Source: JTS-AC122 sp050246015
GTDB taxonomy: Bacteria; Planctomycetota; Phycisphaerae; Phycisphaerales; UBA1924
DNA: 64,000 nt
Reading direction: 5' to 3'
Assembly: GCA_050246015.1 (NCBI GenBank)
Contig: JBFWWU010000005.1
Location: 124,001 to 188,000 of the forward strand
Notes under the pieces: model-generated
Database searches by the model: none
Told to the model about the DNA's origin: nothing
What the model saw: only the letters and a program-made list of their open reading frames with translations
Shown: positions 15,856 to 24,835 of the stretch, one piece after another
Layout: every line of letters starts with the position of its first letter
Numbering within the stretch: position 1 is the first letter of the stretch
Program-made: the position numbers and the translations under genes

Positions 15856-16677
15856 CCGACTCAGGCCGGCGACGAAGCGGGCGGCGGCGTCGGACGGTGA
15901 TTCGCCGCGGGCGGCGGCGGCGCCCATTTCGCGGACAAGGGCGGTGCCGACGATGGCGGCGTCGGCGTGTTGGAGCACGGCGTCAACGTCGGCGGGGGTT
16001 GACACGCCGAAGCCGCAGGCGATGGGCAGCGAGGCGGCGTGTCGCAGATCGGCGACGCGGGCCGCCAAATCGCTGAAACCCGAAGGTGCCTGGGCGGCGC
16101 CGGTCACGCCGGTGCGGGCCAGGAGGTAGATGAACCCGGTCGAGGCCCGGGCGATGGCGGCGGCGCGGACGGGGGGCGTGGTGGGGGCAATGAGAAAACT
16201 AAGGGAGCACTCGGCGGCGGCTGCAAGCGAACGCAGGGGCTGGGCTTCTTCCAAGGGGAGGTCGGGGACGATGAAGCCGTTGAATCCGGCGCGGGCCGCG
16301 GAGGCGACGAAGCGCGACTCGCCGATTCGGGCGAGGATCGAGTAACTGACCATGGCGATGATGGCGGCGCGGGTGTGAGGGCGGGCGCGGGCGACTTCGT
16401 TCATGACGGATTCGGGGGTCGCGGGAAGGATGCCGCCGGACGCGGGGGGATTCAGGGCCTCGTGCATGGCGGCGGCGATGGTCGGGCCGTCGGCGATCGG
16501 GTCGGAGAATGGGAATCCGACCTCGATGACAGGGCACACGGGCGTGGCACCGGCGGTGAGGGCGAGGATGGCGCGCTCCGTGTCGCCGGGGCGCGGGTAC
16601 CCGCCGCAGATGAACGGGACGATCGCGTGGCGACCGGCGCTGATCGCGGCGTGGAACGCCTGCTGAGTGAACGTCAT
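15850..16677 (-). CDS. trpA: Tryptophan synthase alpha subunit
   Basis: 275 residues, typical for TrpA. It cleaves indole-3-glycerol phosphate to indole and glyceraldehyde 3-phosphate in complex with TrpB. Both signatures are present: VIEVGFPFSDPIADGPTI (catalytic Glu and Asp) and FIVPDLPLEEA, with the phosphate-binding GFGVSTPADV and AIVGTALV near the end. The start is the ATG at 16677; a TTG two codons upstream is possible. No other trp gene is nearby. It follows the large membrane-anchored protein gene by 36 bp on the same strand and may be read from the SPFH/ABC operon. Confidence 0.95.
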   Translation of the reverse strand: MTFTQQAFHAAISAGRHAIVPFICGGYPRPGDTERAILALTAGATPVCPVIEVGFPFSDPIADGPTIAAAMHEALNPPASGGILPATPESVMNEVARARPHTRAAIIAMVSYSILARIGESRFVASAARAGFNGFIVPDLPLEEAQPLRSLAAAAECSLSFLIAPTTPPVRAAAIARASTGFIYLLARTGVTGAAQAPSGFSDLAARVADLRHAASLPIACGFGVSTPADVDAVLQHADAAIVGTALVREMGAAAARGESPSDAAARFVAGLSRV

Positions 16678-16713
16678 GGCCAAGAGGGTATCGCGGCGCG
16701 CGGCGTGGCGCGA

Positions 16714-18714
16714 TCACTTCTTCTCGATGTCGCCGAGGTTGCGCTTACGTTCGGCGATCTGGCGCTGCATGTCGGCCTTGTAGACGGCGTAGTCCGGGGG
16801 CTCGGGGAAACTGACGGCGAACTGGTCGCCGAGTTCCTGGCGGTAGACCGAGGGCTCGAGGTAGAAGTAGGTCCACGCCTGGAGATCGGCGGGTGCATTC
16901 TGGTACATGGTGGGGCCGTCGGGAAAACCGAGGGCGACGATCATGCTGGCCAGGACGGAGCCGGCGGCCTCGCGGAAATCTCGCGGGATGATCTCCATGC
17001 GACCCTGCTCGCCTTGATTGACGGCGACGTTGGTAAGTTGCTTTTTCATGTACGCCTCGTGGAAATCACGGGCGTAGTTCATTTCGCTTCGGAAGCGGTC
17101 GGAGTCGCCGTTGAGCAGGCCGATGCCGTAGGCGGACTGGAGGGCGCCCATGATCTCGGTCTTGGCGACGTCGGGGACGCCGATGCGGTCGTCGGCGGCG
17201 ATCTCGTTATCGACAAACTCCTTGAGGGTCATGGCGAACCCTTCGGCGCGGCCCGGGTTGTTGACGTTCATCTTGTTGTAGTCGCGGACCTTTTCGAAAT
17301 ACTCCTGCGCGCGCTTCATGTCGCCTCGGCGGTACAGGTAGCGCACGGCATCCTTCATGAAGTTCTCGTACCCGGCGGAGTACGAGGTGTAGATGCGCTT
17401 GGCGGTGTCCTCGGCGTTGAACTGGCGTCCCTTGCTGTCGTAGATGAACCCGCGCTCCCGGTAGAAGTCCATGGCCTTCTCGTAGGCGGGGATGAAATCG
17501 ACGCTCGGCATCGTGAGATACTCGTTCGGGTTGGTCACGTCGAAGACCATGTCGCCGGTCCGGAAGAGTTCCTGGATGGCGTGGAGAGTCTGGCGGTCGG
17601 CGTTGAGGAAGTCAAAGTCGCGGCGGTTTTCCTCGGAGATGCGCGAGAGGGCCTCGGTGGTCCCCTTGTCGGACCAGTACAGGGCGTGGGAGGCGGGGTG
17701 GCGCCAGTCGAGCGGGCCGAAGCGGTCCATGGTGCGGACCATGATCTGCGGGCTCATGTGGTACTTGTCGCGGAGGATCTTCTTGCGCGTGTAGGCGATG
17801 ACGAGGTTGCGGCCGGGGTTGAGTTCCTTGGTGCCGAAGATGCGCATGACGGCGATGTCGCGTGCGTCGAACTTGACCTGCTGCTGGAGCGTGGCGGGCA
17901 TGCGCGAGAGCCGCTTGGCGTGTTCGACCAGGAGGAGCATCTGCTCGCCGGGGCCTTGGCCCCGGTCGTCGAAGAGGGGCCCGGTCAGGTCCAGCCCGCC
18001 CTCCGTTTTCATGCGATCAACATACGCGCGAGCGGTGGACTCCTTTTCATAGACGGCGTCGAGGGTGTCGGGGGCCTCGAGCACGGGCTGCAGCCAGTCT
18101 TTGAGCTGCTTGAGCCGGGCCTCGGTGCTCAGGAAATCCTTCGTGCGACGGGGAGGAGCGCCCAGCACGATCGACCATTCCTTGGCGAACTGGCGTTTGT
18201 AGAACTGGTTGGCATCGTCCATGTACCCCTGGATCTTGTGGAGGTAGATCCAGCCCAGTTCCTTGTGGAGGAGCAGGTCGTTGGGGTTGGCGGGAATTCC
18301 TTCATCCCGGAGCAGACGGATGCCCTGGTTGACCCAGTTCCAGCGTTCCTGGGGCGTGCTGGTGGTGACGGAGATGTTGTAGGCGAGATTCCAGGCGTGG
18401 AAGGCCCAGACGCGGGGGAAGCGGGGCTGGAGTTTGGTGATGGTCCTGGCGATATCGACGGCGTCGTAGAAGCGGCCTTCGTCCTTGCGGTCGTTGGCGC
18501 GCATCCAGAGGATGTTGACGAACAAGCCGCGGAAGGCGCCCATGGCGATACCCAGGGCGACTTCGGGTGGATCACCCTCTTCGGCGCGATCGGTGAAGAC
18601 GAGCCGGTGGCGTCCCGCGGAGGCGGAGAGGTTGGTGGTGAGGACGATGGAGCCGAGCATGCACCCGAGCATGGAACCGAGGGCGCCGAGTTGAACGAGC
18701 CGTTCGCGTCGCAT
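16714..18714 (-). CDS. Large membrane-anchored helical protein of unknown function, linked to ABC exporter
   Basis: 666 residues. An N-terminal signal anchor (LVQLGALGSMLGCMLGSIVL) precedes a mostly helical, charged and aromatic-rich chain with TPR-like spacing (RFYDAVDIARTITKLQPRFPRVWAFHAWNLAYNI, AYEKAMDFYRERGFIYD, GDMKRAQEYFEKVRDYNKM). No catalytic motif is seen. It lies 31 bp after the ABC permease and before trpA, all on the same strand. The context suggests a partner of the ABC exporter and SPFH proteins, perhaps an extracytoplasmic scaffold; that is inference. Confidence 0.75.
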   Translation of the reverse strand: MRRERLVQLGALGSMLGCMLGSIVLTTNLSASAGRHRLVFTDRAEEGDPPEVALGIAMGAFRGLFVNILWMRANDRKDEGRFYDAVDIARTITKLQPRFPRVWAFHAWNLAYNISVTTSTPQERWNWVNQGIRLLRDEGIPANPNDLLLHKELGWIYLHKIQGYMDDANQFYKRQFAKEWSIVLGAPPRRTKDFLSTEARLKQLKDWLQPVLEAPDTLDAVYEKESTARAYVDRMKTEGGLDLTGPLFDDRGQGPGEQMLLLVEHAKRLSRMPATLQQQVKFDARDIAVMRIFGTKELNPGRNLVIAYTRKKILRDKYHMSPQIMVRTMDRFGPLDWRHPASHALYWSDKGTTEALSRISEENRRDFDFLNADRQTLHAIQELFRTGDMVFDVTNPNEYLTMPSVDFIPAYEKAMDFYRERGFIYDSKGRQFNAEDTAKRIYTSYSAGYENFMKDAVRYLYRRGDMKRAQEYFEKVRDYNKMNVNNPGRAEGFAMTLKEFVDNEIAADDRIGVPDVAKTEIMGALQSAYGIGLLNGDSDRFRSEMNYARDFHEAYMKKQLTNVAVNQGEQGRMEIIPRDFREAAGSVLASMIVALGFPDGPTMYQNAPADLQAWTYFYLEPSVYRQELGDQFAVSFPEPPDYAVYKADMQRQIAERKRNLGDIEKK

Positions 18715-18745
18715 GGGGACTCCATGGCGGGTGACGATACTGGTG

Positions 18746-20857
18746 TTACTGACCGGAGTAGGTCGCGAGTTCGCGCTTTCGGAAGACCGCGACGCCGATG
18801 GCGTAGAGGACGACGCAGGCGCCGGTCATGATGATGCCGGCCCAGGCGAGCGTGGTCCAGGGGACGAGCCGGCCGTCGGAGAGGTTCTCGATCGGGTTGA
18901 TCTCGGAGTAGTAGCGGAAGATGGAAGCGATGGGGACGGCGATGATCTTGACGATGAGGCGGAAGATGTTGAGATGGCCGCCCTCGGCGGCGTCGTAGCG
19001 GTCGAGGGACTCGGTGAGGTACCCGGCGGTCTCGGCGATGAAGAGGATGCCGAAGGCCATCATCGATGCCACTGGAAAGCTCAGGAACGTCGCGGCGGCG
19101 ATGGCGGCCATGGCGAGGAAGGCGAGTTTGAGCCAGAGCACGAGGATGACCCTGGCGAAGTTCATCTGGTACGACCCGACGGAGAAGCGGACTTCCATGC
19201 CGTCGGGGGGGAAGACAAACGGGGTGGCGTTGGTGGTGCGCTCGTTGAGATCGCCGTTGGTGATGCGCACGACCAGGACGCCCTCGTCGTTGATGGCGCT
19301 GGGGGGAATGGAGAGGACCATCGTGGTGTTGAGGGGGACCACACGGACGATGGGGGCGGGCTGGTTGGGCATCTCGAAGGAGATGCGGGCGGTCGCGCGC
19401 GGGTCGTTGCCCCCGGACTGGATCTTGTAGCGCAGGGCGATGGGGCGGACATCGATGAAGAGGACCTCGTCGCCCCCGGCGATGGCGACTCGGGACTGGA
19501 CTCGCTTTTCCTTGATGGCGGTCTGGACTTCCTGGAGAGATCGTCCGGTGCGCTTGGCGAACTGCTGCGGAGAGAGCCAGGTGCTTCGACGGGCGGAGCC
19601 CAGGCCGTGGAAGACGTAAAACTCGGACTGGCCGGGATCGAGGGCGAAGTACTGGGTCTTGAGGTCCTTGACCAGTTCGGCCTTGAGGTCGGCCTTGATT
19701 CTCTCGACATCGGCGATCTTGTCTGGATTGGCGTTCTTGAAGGCGTCGACGCGTCGCTGGAGTTCGTCGGCAATCGCGGCGTCGTCGATCTGGGGCGGAG
19801 TCGGCCTGACGGCGGTTCGCGCGGTGAGGACCTGGCCCTGGAGGATCTCGCGGTCTTCGGTCATGTACCCGCCGCCGGAGGCGATGAAGGGCTGCGCCTC
19901 GCCGACGGCTTTTTGGCGCCAGAGGAAATCAGCGGAGACGAAGATACCGGAGCCGGAGACGAGCAGGAGAACGGCGGCGATGCCGACGACGCCGAGCCAC
20001 TTGCCCAGGATGTATTGCCAGGCGTTGACGGGCTTGGTCATCGTCTGCCAGATGATGCGATCGCGCTGCTCAAAGGAGACGGAGCCGACGGAGAGGAAGA
20101 CGGTGAGGAGGGCGACGAGCCAGAAGGTGCCGCTGGTCGAGTAGTTGAGGAACGCCTGGACGCGATAGCGGAGCGGGGAACTGGCGTCGAGGAGGCCCGG
20201 GAGGGCGGCCAGCCCGAAGATCAGCAGGACGATGAAGACCAGGGAGATCTTGAGCCGGAGGGCTTCGGCGACGACGTTGCGGGCGACGGCGGTGACGGGG
20301 TGGGAGGCCGAGAGGAGGATCTTGAGGACCTCCATGAGGACGATGAAGGAGACGGTGAGGACGGCGGCGGCGCCGACGAAGAGGAAGGCCTTGTCGAAGA
20401 CGCGGAGTTCCTCGAGTTGGACCACGCCGCCTTGGAAGAGTTTGAGGCGCCAGGCGACGAGGGCGATGAGCCCCATGAGCCCCAGGCCGCTGAGTCCCAG
20501 GCCGAGCCAGATAAGGATCAGCACAAGGGCGGCGACCTCGACGATGAGGGCGGCGACGGCGGTCCAGTCGGCGCGAGCCGAGAGGATCTGGTTGATGTAG
20601 CGGGCGTCGGCCTCGTTGCTGGAGCGCTCCATCTCCCGGGCGGCTTTTTCCTGTTCGGTCTCGGCGGGCGCGCCGTCGGGACGCGCAGGCGTCGTGTCGT
20701 GGACCTCCACCATCGGCTTGTCGAGGCGGTTCTGCTGCACGACGTACGTAGCCAGGGCGGCGACGGCGAGGACAACGACGGCGACGGACGCGGCGACTTT
20801 GAACGCGAGCGTGCGCTGCCAGCGGATGACGTTGCCGAGCCGTTCCGAGGAACTCAC
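18746..20857 (-). CDS. ABC-2-type transporter permease with large periplasmic domain
   Basis: 703 residues. Hydrophobic helices occur near the N-terminus, in a block at about 95-330, and in a C-terminal block ending in ACVVLYAIGVAVFRKRELA. The SVSFEQRDRIIWQTMTKPVNAWQYILGKWLG segment is the ABC-2 signature of permeases that lose one helix pair and continue (FEQRxxGTxxxLLxxPVSR-like). A soluble domain of about 300 residues lies between the blocks. It starts with GTG at 20857, overlapping the stop of the ATPase gene (GTGA), so the two are translationally coupled. It would form the membrane part of an exporter; the substrate is unknown. Confidence 0.8.
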   Translation of the reverse strand: MSSSERLGNVIRWQRTLAFKVAASVAVVVLAVAALATYVVQQNRLDKPMVEVHDTTPARPDGAPAETEQEKAAREMERSSNEADARYINQILSARADWTAVAALIVEVAALVLILIWLGLGLSGLGLMGLIALVAWRLKLFQGGVVQLEELRVFDKAFLFVGAAAVLTVSFIVLMEVLKILLSASHPVTAVARNVVAEALRLKISLVFIVLLIFGLAALPGLLDASSPLRYRVQAFLNYSTSGTFWLVALLTVFLSVGSVSFEQRDRIIWQTMTKPVNAWQYILGKWLGVVGIAAVLLLVSGSGIFVSADFLWRQKAVGEAQPFIASGGGYMTEDREILQGQVLTARTAVRPTPPQIDDAAIADELQRRVDAFKNANPDKIADVERIKADLKAELVKDLKTQYFALDPGQSEFYVFHGLGSARRSTWLSPQQFAKRTGRSLQEVQTAIKEKRVQSRVAIAGGDEVLFIDVRPIALRYKIQSGGNDPRATARISFEMPNQPAPIVRVVPLNTTMVLSIPPSAINDEGVLVVRITNGDLNERTTNATPFVFPPDGMEVRFSVGSYQMNFARVILVLWLKLAFLAMAAIAAATFLSFPVASMMAFGILFIAETAGYLTESLDRYDAAEGGHLNIFRLIVKIIAVPIASIFRYYSEINPIENLSDGRLVPWTTLAWAGIIMTGACVVLYAIGVAVFRKRELATYSGQ

Positions 20858-22158
20858 GTGGATTTCTCCGAGCCGCCCGCGGGGCCGTCAAGGAGGGAAT
20901 CGATCACGCCGCGATCGACGTCCTTTGGGGGAGCGATGGGGGCGCGGCGGGAGCCGGCGCCGGGGGACGCTCCGGAGGCGGGGGAATCGACGTCGGACGG
21001 CTCGTCGGACTTGAGGAGTTCGCCGAGCACGTCGGGCTCCTGGGACTTGGCGGCGTCCGCGGCGCGCCGGCGCGCCGCGTCGGCGTCGGCGACGGCGCGG
21101 GCGGCATCCTCGGCGGGGCCTTTGACGAGGTCGCTGATGAGTTGTTCACCCTGGGGTTCATCGGGGGCCTGGGCCTGGAGGAAGGAAGCCGTCTGGCCGC
21201 CGTGGACCGCCCCGGAGGTCGCGGCGCGTTCGGCCATGGCGCGTTCGACGATGCCGACGAAGAGTTCTTCGAGTTTCTGGCGGGGTTTGAAGACGCGGAT
21301 GATGGAGGAAGCGCCGCCGGTGGACTGACGGATGACGCCGTCGATCTGCGCCAGGGTCTGGTCGTCGAGGTTGTCGGTCTCGATGACGGAGTGGGACTGA
21401 GCGGTGAGGAGTTCGTCGCAGGTGCCTTCCTGGCGGATCTTGCCGCCGTAGAGGATGGCCATGCGATCGACGCAGTCCTCGACGTCGGCGAGCATGTGAC
21501 TGGAGAGGAGGACGGTTTTGCCACGTTTGCCCAGGGTGATGATGAGGTCCTTGATCTGACGGGAGCCGATGGGATCCAGGCCGGTCGTCGGCTCGTCGAG
21601 GATGAGGAACTCGGGGTCGTTGATGAGCGCCTGGGCGATGCCGATGCGGCGCTGCATGCCCTTGGAGTATTCGCGGACCTGTCGGAACTGGACGGCGGTG
21701 AGGCCGACCATGTCGAGGAGTTCGTCGATGCGTTTGTGCCGGACGGAGCGTTCGAGTTCGAAGAGCTTGCCGTAGTAGTCGAGGGTTTCGCGGGCGTTGA
21801 GAAACTGGTAGAGGTAGGACTCTTCGGGGAGGTAGCCGATCCGGCGCTTGACGGTGACGTCGGTCGGGGGCTTGCCCAGGACGGCGATACGTCCGCTGGT
21901 GGGGTGAAGGAGCCCGAGGAGCATCTTGATGGTGGTGCTCTTGCCGGAGCCGTTGGGCCCCAGGAGGCCGAAGATCTCCCCGCGGCGGATCTCGAAGGAG
22001 ACGTCGTCGACGGCGCGGACGCGGGGGCGTCGCCAGAAGTCGCGGAAAACCTTGGTGAGGCGCTGGCACACGACGACTGGCGCGCCGGGGGTTGCCGCGG
22101 CACGGGCTCCGCGTGGGGAGCGTTGCTGCGCGGGAGATGTTGATACGGATGGCGCCAT
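20854..22158 (-). CDS. ABC transporter ATP-binding protein
   Basis: 434 residues from the ATG at 22158; the frame is open further upstream, but that part overlaps the SPFH gene. It energises the adjacent ABC-2 permease. Visible are Walker A GPNGSGKST (67-75), signature EYSKGMQRR (163-171), Walker B FLILDEPTTGLD (184-195) and the switch His in LLSSHML. The last ~140 residues after the nucleotide-binding domain are an acidic, Ala-rich, low-complexity tail that is unusual for the family and may bind a partner. Its stop overlaps the permease start by four bases. Confidence 0.92.
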   Translation of the reverse strand: MAPSVSTSPAQQRSPRGARAAATPGAPVVVCQRLTKVFRDFWRRPRVRAVDDVSFEIRRGEIFGLLGPNGSGKSTTIKMLLGLLHPTSGRIAVLGKPPTDVTVKRRIGYLPEESYLYQFLNARETLDYYGKLFELERSVRHKRIDELLDMVGLTAVQFRQVREYSKGMQRRIGIAQALINDPEFLILDEPTTGLDPIGSRQIKDLIITLGKRGKTVLLSSHMLADVEDCVDRMAILYGGKIRQEGTCDELLTAQSHSVIETDNLDDQTLAQIDGVIRQSTGGASSIIRVFKPRQKLEELFVGIVERAMAERAATSGAVHGGQTASFLQAQAPDEPQGEQLISDLVKGPAEDAARAVADADAARRRAADAAKSQEPDVLGELLKSDEPSDVDSPASGASPGAGSRRAPIAPPKDVDRGVIDSLLDGPAGGSEKST

Positions 22159-22220
22159 GATCGATTCCAGGTTTCGTGACGGGGCGTCCGCGGGCAGGCG
22201 GGGACCCCCCGAGAGAGGCA

Positions 22221-23693
22221 CTAGTGTTCCACCGTGTTTGTCGGTTCGTGGCGGCGCTCGAACCGGAGGCGCTCGGCTTCCTTCTTCTTGAGTTCCTCGG
22301 CCTCTTCGGCCTTGCGGCGGTTGAGGTCGCGGATGATGCGGTTGGCCACCTCGGGGTCCACACCAAGAGTCATGACCATGCGTCCGGCGGGGCCCATCTG
22401 AGGAAGGATGAGTTGCTGGACCGTGGGGCGTGAGATGAAGGCGGCGTAGGCGTCGGTCCACTCATTGTTGAGGAACACGCGGCGGTTGTTGCTGAAGAGT
22501 TCGCGCTTGGCCTGGAAACTCGCGGTCTGACCCTTGAGCGAGTTGATGAGCCGGGTCTTCTCGCTGATGGCTTCGTTGACGACGTTGGTGACCTTGCCGT
22601 AGACGCGGTACGACACCTCGCGACCGTCGATCCTCGTGGGACGGCCCGCAAGCAGATCATCGATGGTCGCGAGGGTCTGCCCGGCGGCGGCGTCGTCCTT
22701 GGTGGCGAGTGCCGCCTCGTACCGGTCGATCTGGCGGAGGATGTCGCGCCAGGCTTCGCCGGCGGTATCGGTGAGGATTTCGTTTTCGCGGCTCAGGGCC
22801 TCTTCGCGCATGTTCTGGCGCTGGGTGTAGGAGGTATCGACGATGGTGAACCATCGCATGGTGCGCCGCGGGGGGATGCGCTCGGTGATGGACACGACGT
22901 CCAGAACGATGCCCGAGTTGAGGCTGTCGAGCGTCTGCTGGGCGACCTTGGCGGCGATGACGTCCATGCGGAACTCGCCGCCGGCGCGGGCCGCGTCCTT
23001 CTGGCCCTTAAACAGTTCGTCGATGGAGACAACAGCCGACGCATGCACGATGCCCTGCTTCACGGCGCCGCGGACAAGGGCCCGCTCGGAATCAGGATCG
23101 ATGTTGGAGACGAACTGCTCGACGTCCTGGCGGTGGTACCGGATGGCCCAGCGGGTGTGGCCGATGTTCCCGTCGCCGGTGACGTTGGACCCGTCGAGTT
23201 CGGGATCGAGCTTGTCGCGGCCGCCGTCGGTGAGCCCGGAGGTTCCTTTTTCTATGATGGCGTTCTTTTCCTCGGGGGTCAACTCGGGGAAGAAGTCGTC
23301 GTCGATGATGATTTCCTGGATGCCCGTGCGCACCTTGACGAGTTCGCCCAGCGGTTCGGGCCAACTGAACCGAAAGCCCGGGGCGATGTCCTTTTCCTGG
23401 ATGCGGCCGAACAGCAGGCGCATGCCGCTCTCACCCTCCGCGACGGTGCGGAACCCCGAAAGGGCGTAGAGGACGATGAGCGCCAGCACGGCGACGTGGA
23501 CGATGCGGTAGGTGATCCGCAGGGCGTCGGAGAGTGACTGCGTCGCGGGATCCATCATGGATTCCGGGTCGTGGTCGGCGTCCTGCTCGCGGAGGTTGAT
23601 CGACTTGGCGCGCTGTCGCCAGCCGGGGGAGAACTGGCCGCGGCCCGGGGGCGGCGGCGTCGGCGGGATGATGGGGTCGTCGTGATCGCTCAC
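22221..23693 (-). CDS. SPFH/band-7 membrane protein, HflK-like
   Basis: 490 residues. A Pro-rich cytosolic N-terminus precedes one membrane helix (IVHVAVLALIVLYALSGF) and an SPFH domain with the HflK pattern (TVAEGESGMRLLFGRIQEKDIAPGFRFSWPEP, WAIRYHRQDVEQFVSNI). The C-terminal half is a coiled coil and a charged tail (RRKAEEAEELKKKEAERLRFERR). HflK/HflC complexes surround and restrain the FtsH protease; ftsH is not in the window. It overlaps the HflC-like gene upstream by ATGA. A stretch of about 80 residues between the strands (GTSGLTDGGRDKLDPELDG) is longer than in E. coli HflK. Confidence 0.82.
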   Translation of the reverse strand: MSDHDDPIIPPTPPPPGRGQFSPGWRQRAKSINLREQDADHDPESMMDPATQSLSDALRITYRIVHVAVLALIVLYALSGFRTVAEGESGMRLLFGRIQEKDIAPGFRFSWPEPLGELVKVRTGIQEIIIDDDFFPELTPEEKNAIIEKGTSGLTDGGRDKLDPELDGSNVTGDGNIGHTRWAIRYHRQDVEQFVSNIDPDSERALVRGAVKQGIVHASAVVSIDELFKGQKDAARAGGEFRMDVIAAKVAQQTLDSLNSGIVLDVVSITERIPPRRTMRWFTIVDTSYTQRQNMREEALSRENEILTDTAGEAWRDILRQIDRYEAALATKDDAAAGQTLATIDDLLAGRPTRIDGREVSYRVYGKVTNVVNEAISEKTRLINSLKGQTASFQAKRELFSNNRRVFLNNEWTDAYAAFISRPTVQQLILPQMGPAGRMVMTLGVDPEVANRIIRDLNRRKAEEAEELKKKEAERLRFERRHEPTNTVEH

Positions 23694-24754
23694 CGGTTGT
23701 CCCCCTGGTTGGCGACGCGATCAGAGGCGCCGGGTGGAGAGAGCCTGGCTTTCTTTGCGCTGGGATCCTCGGGCGGGGTGGCGGCGGGCTTGGCGTTGAA
23801 CTGGTTGAAGTTCCACTGCGGGAGCCAGCCCGAGTTGAGGCCCGCGCCGGCGCTGGGGTTGAAGAGTTCCATCCCGGTCCACCCGCCGTTGGGCCCGGCG
23901 GGGATGACGAGGGTCGCCTTGTTGTTGGCAAAGGCGGAGCGGAGCAGGTCGAGGTTCTTGAGGAAGATGGCCAGGTCGGGCTCCTGCGCGAGCTGCTTGA
24001 GGAACTCGGCCTGCTCGCGATCGCCTTGAGCGCGGATGTCGGCGGCGCGGGCGTTGGCGAATGCCATGATCTTGGCGGCGGCCTGCGTGGCGCTCTGGCG
24101 GATGGTCTCCGCGATGGCCTTGCCTTCGCTGGTGGCCTTGTTGGCCAGCGTGCTGCGCTCCTGCTGCATGCGCTGGAAGACTTCGTTGGTGGTGTCGGCG
24201 GGCATCTCGTTCCCAACGATCATCACGCGGAGCGGCTCGATCCCCTGGCGATCGGTGAGGGCCGACTTGAGCCGCTCGAGCATCTTGGCTTCGCACTCAT
24301 CGAAATGGGATTGACCGGTGTTGGTGAGCAGGTCGGAGAAGTTGTACTGTCCGATCTCGGACATGGCGTGCCGGAGTTCGGCGCTGAGCAGGTCCTCGGC
24401 GGCCTTGTAGTGGCTGGAGGCCTTGTCGCCGCGGCCGCTGAACTTCTGATAGAACGTGTTGGGGTCGCTGATCTGCCACGCGACGCCCGCGGTGATGACG
24501 AGTTGGCGGGAATCCTTGGTCTGCTGCGTTTCGGGCTTGGACTCCATGTATCGGACCCGCGTGTCGTACTTGGTCACGGACTGAACGTACGGCACGACGA
24601 ACTTCAGGCCGGGCTTCTCGACGGGCTTGCTCGCCGCCGCCCCGAACGTCGTCACGATCGCCTGCTCCGTGAACTTCACGGTGTAGGTCGTCATGAAGGC
24701 GAGCACGATGAGGACTACGAGTCCGATGATAATCCAGCGTCTTGCGTTCTTCAC
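23690..24754 (-). CDS. SPFH/band-7 membrane protein, HflC-like
   Basis: 354 residues. N-terminal anchor (RWIIIGLVVLIVLAFMTTY), then the SPFH domain (VKFTEQAIVTTFGAAASKPVEKPGLKFVVPYVQSV, YDTRVRYMESKPETQQTKD) and the HflC-type helix (RSTLANKATSEGKAIAETIRQSATQAAAKIMAFANARAADIRAQGDREQAEF). It pairs with the HflK-like gene immediately downstream through an ATGA overlap, as hflK-hflC do elsewhere, although the order is reversed. The C-terminal ~60 residues are a polar tail not found in E. coli HflC. Confidence 0.85.
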   Translation of the reverse strand: MKNARRWIIIGLVVLIVLAFMTTYTVKFTEQAIVTTFGAAASKPVEKPGLKFVVPYVQSVTKYDTRVRYMESKPETQQTKDSRQLVITAGVAWQISDPNTFYQKFSGRGDKASSHYKAAEDLLSAELRHAMSEIGQYNFSDLLTNTGQSHFDECEAKMLERLKSALTDRQGIEPLRVMIVGNEMPADTTNEVFQRMQQERSTLANKATSEGKAIAETIRQSATQAAAKIMAFANARAADIRAQGDREQAEFLKQLAQEPDLAIFLKNLDLLRSAFANNKATLVIPAGPNGGWTGMELFNPSAGAGLNSGWLPQWNFNQFNAKPAATPPEDPSAKKARLSPPGASDRVANQGDNR

Positions 24755-24835
24755 GTCGCAAACTCCTGCTGCGATGGCGGTGCGTCTACGTCCTGGTTCC
24801 CCCCCCGCCCCCCCGATGGTCCCGAGCCAGCCCGA

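Noticed and set aside
16039..18831. A 930-codon plus-strand open frame
   Set aside because: Antisense to trpA and the 666-residue protein gene, Gly/Asp/Glu/Val-rich throughout, with no recognisable motif.
18713..21328. An 871-codon plus-strand open frame
   Set aside because: Antisense to the ABC permease and ATPase genes; acidic, repetitive composition.
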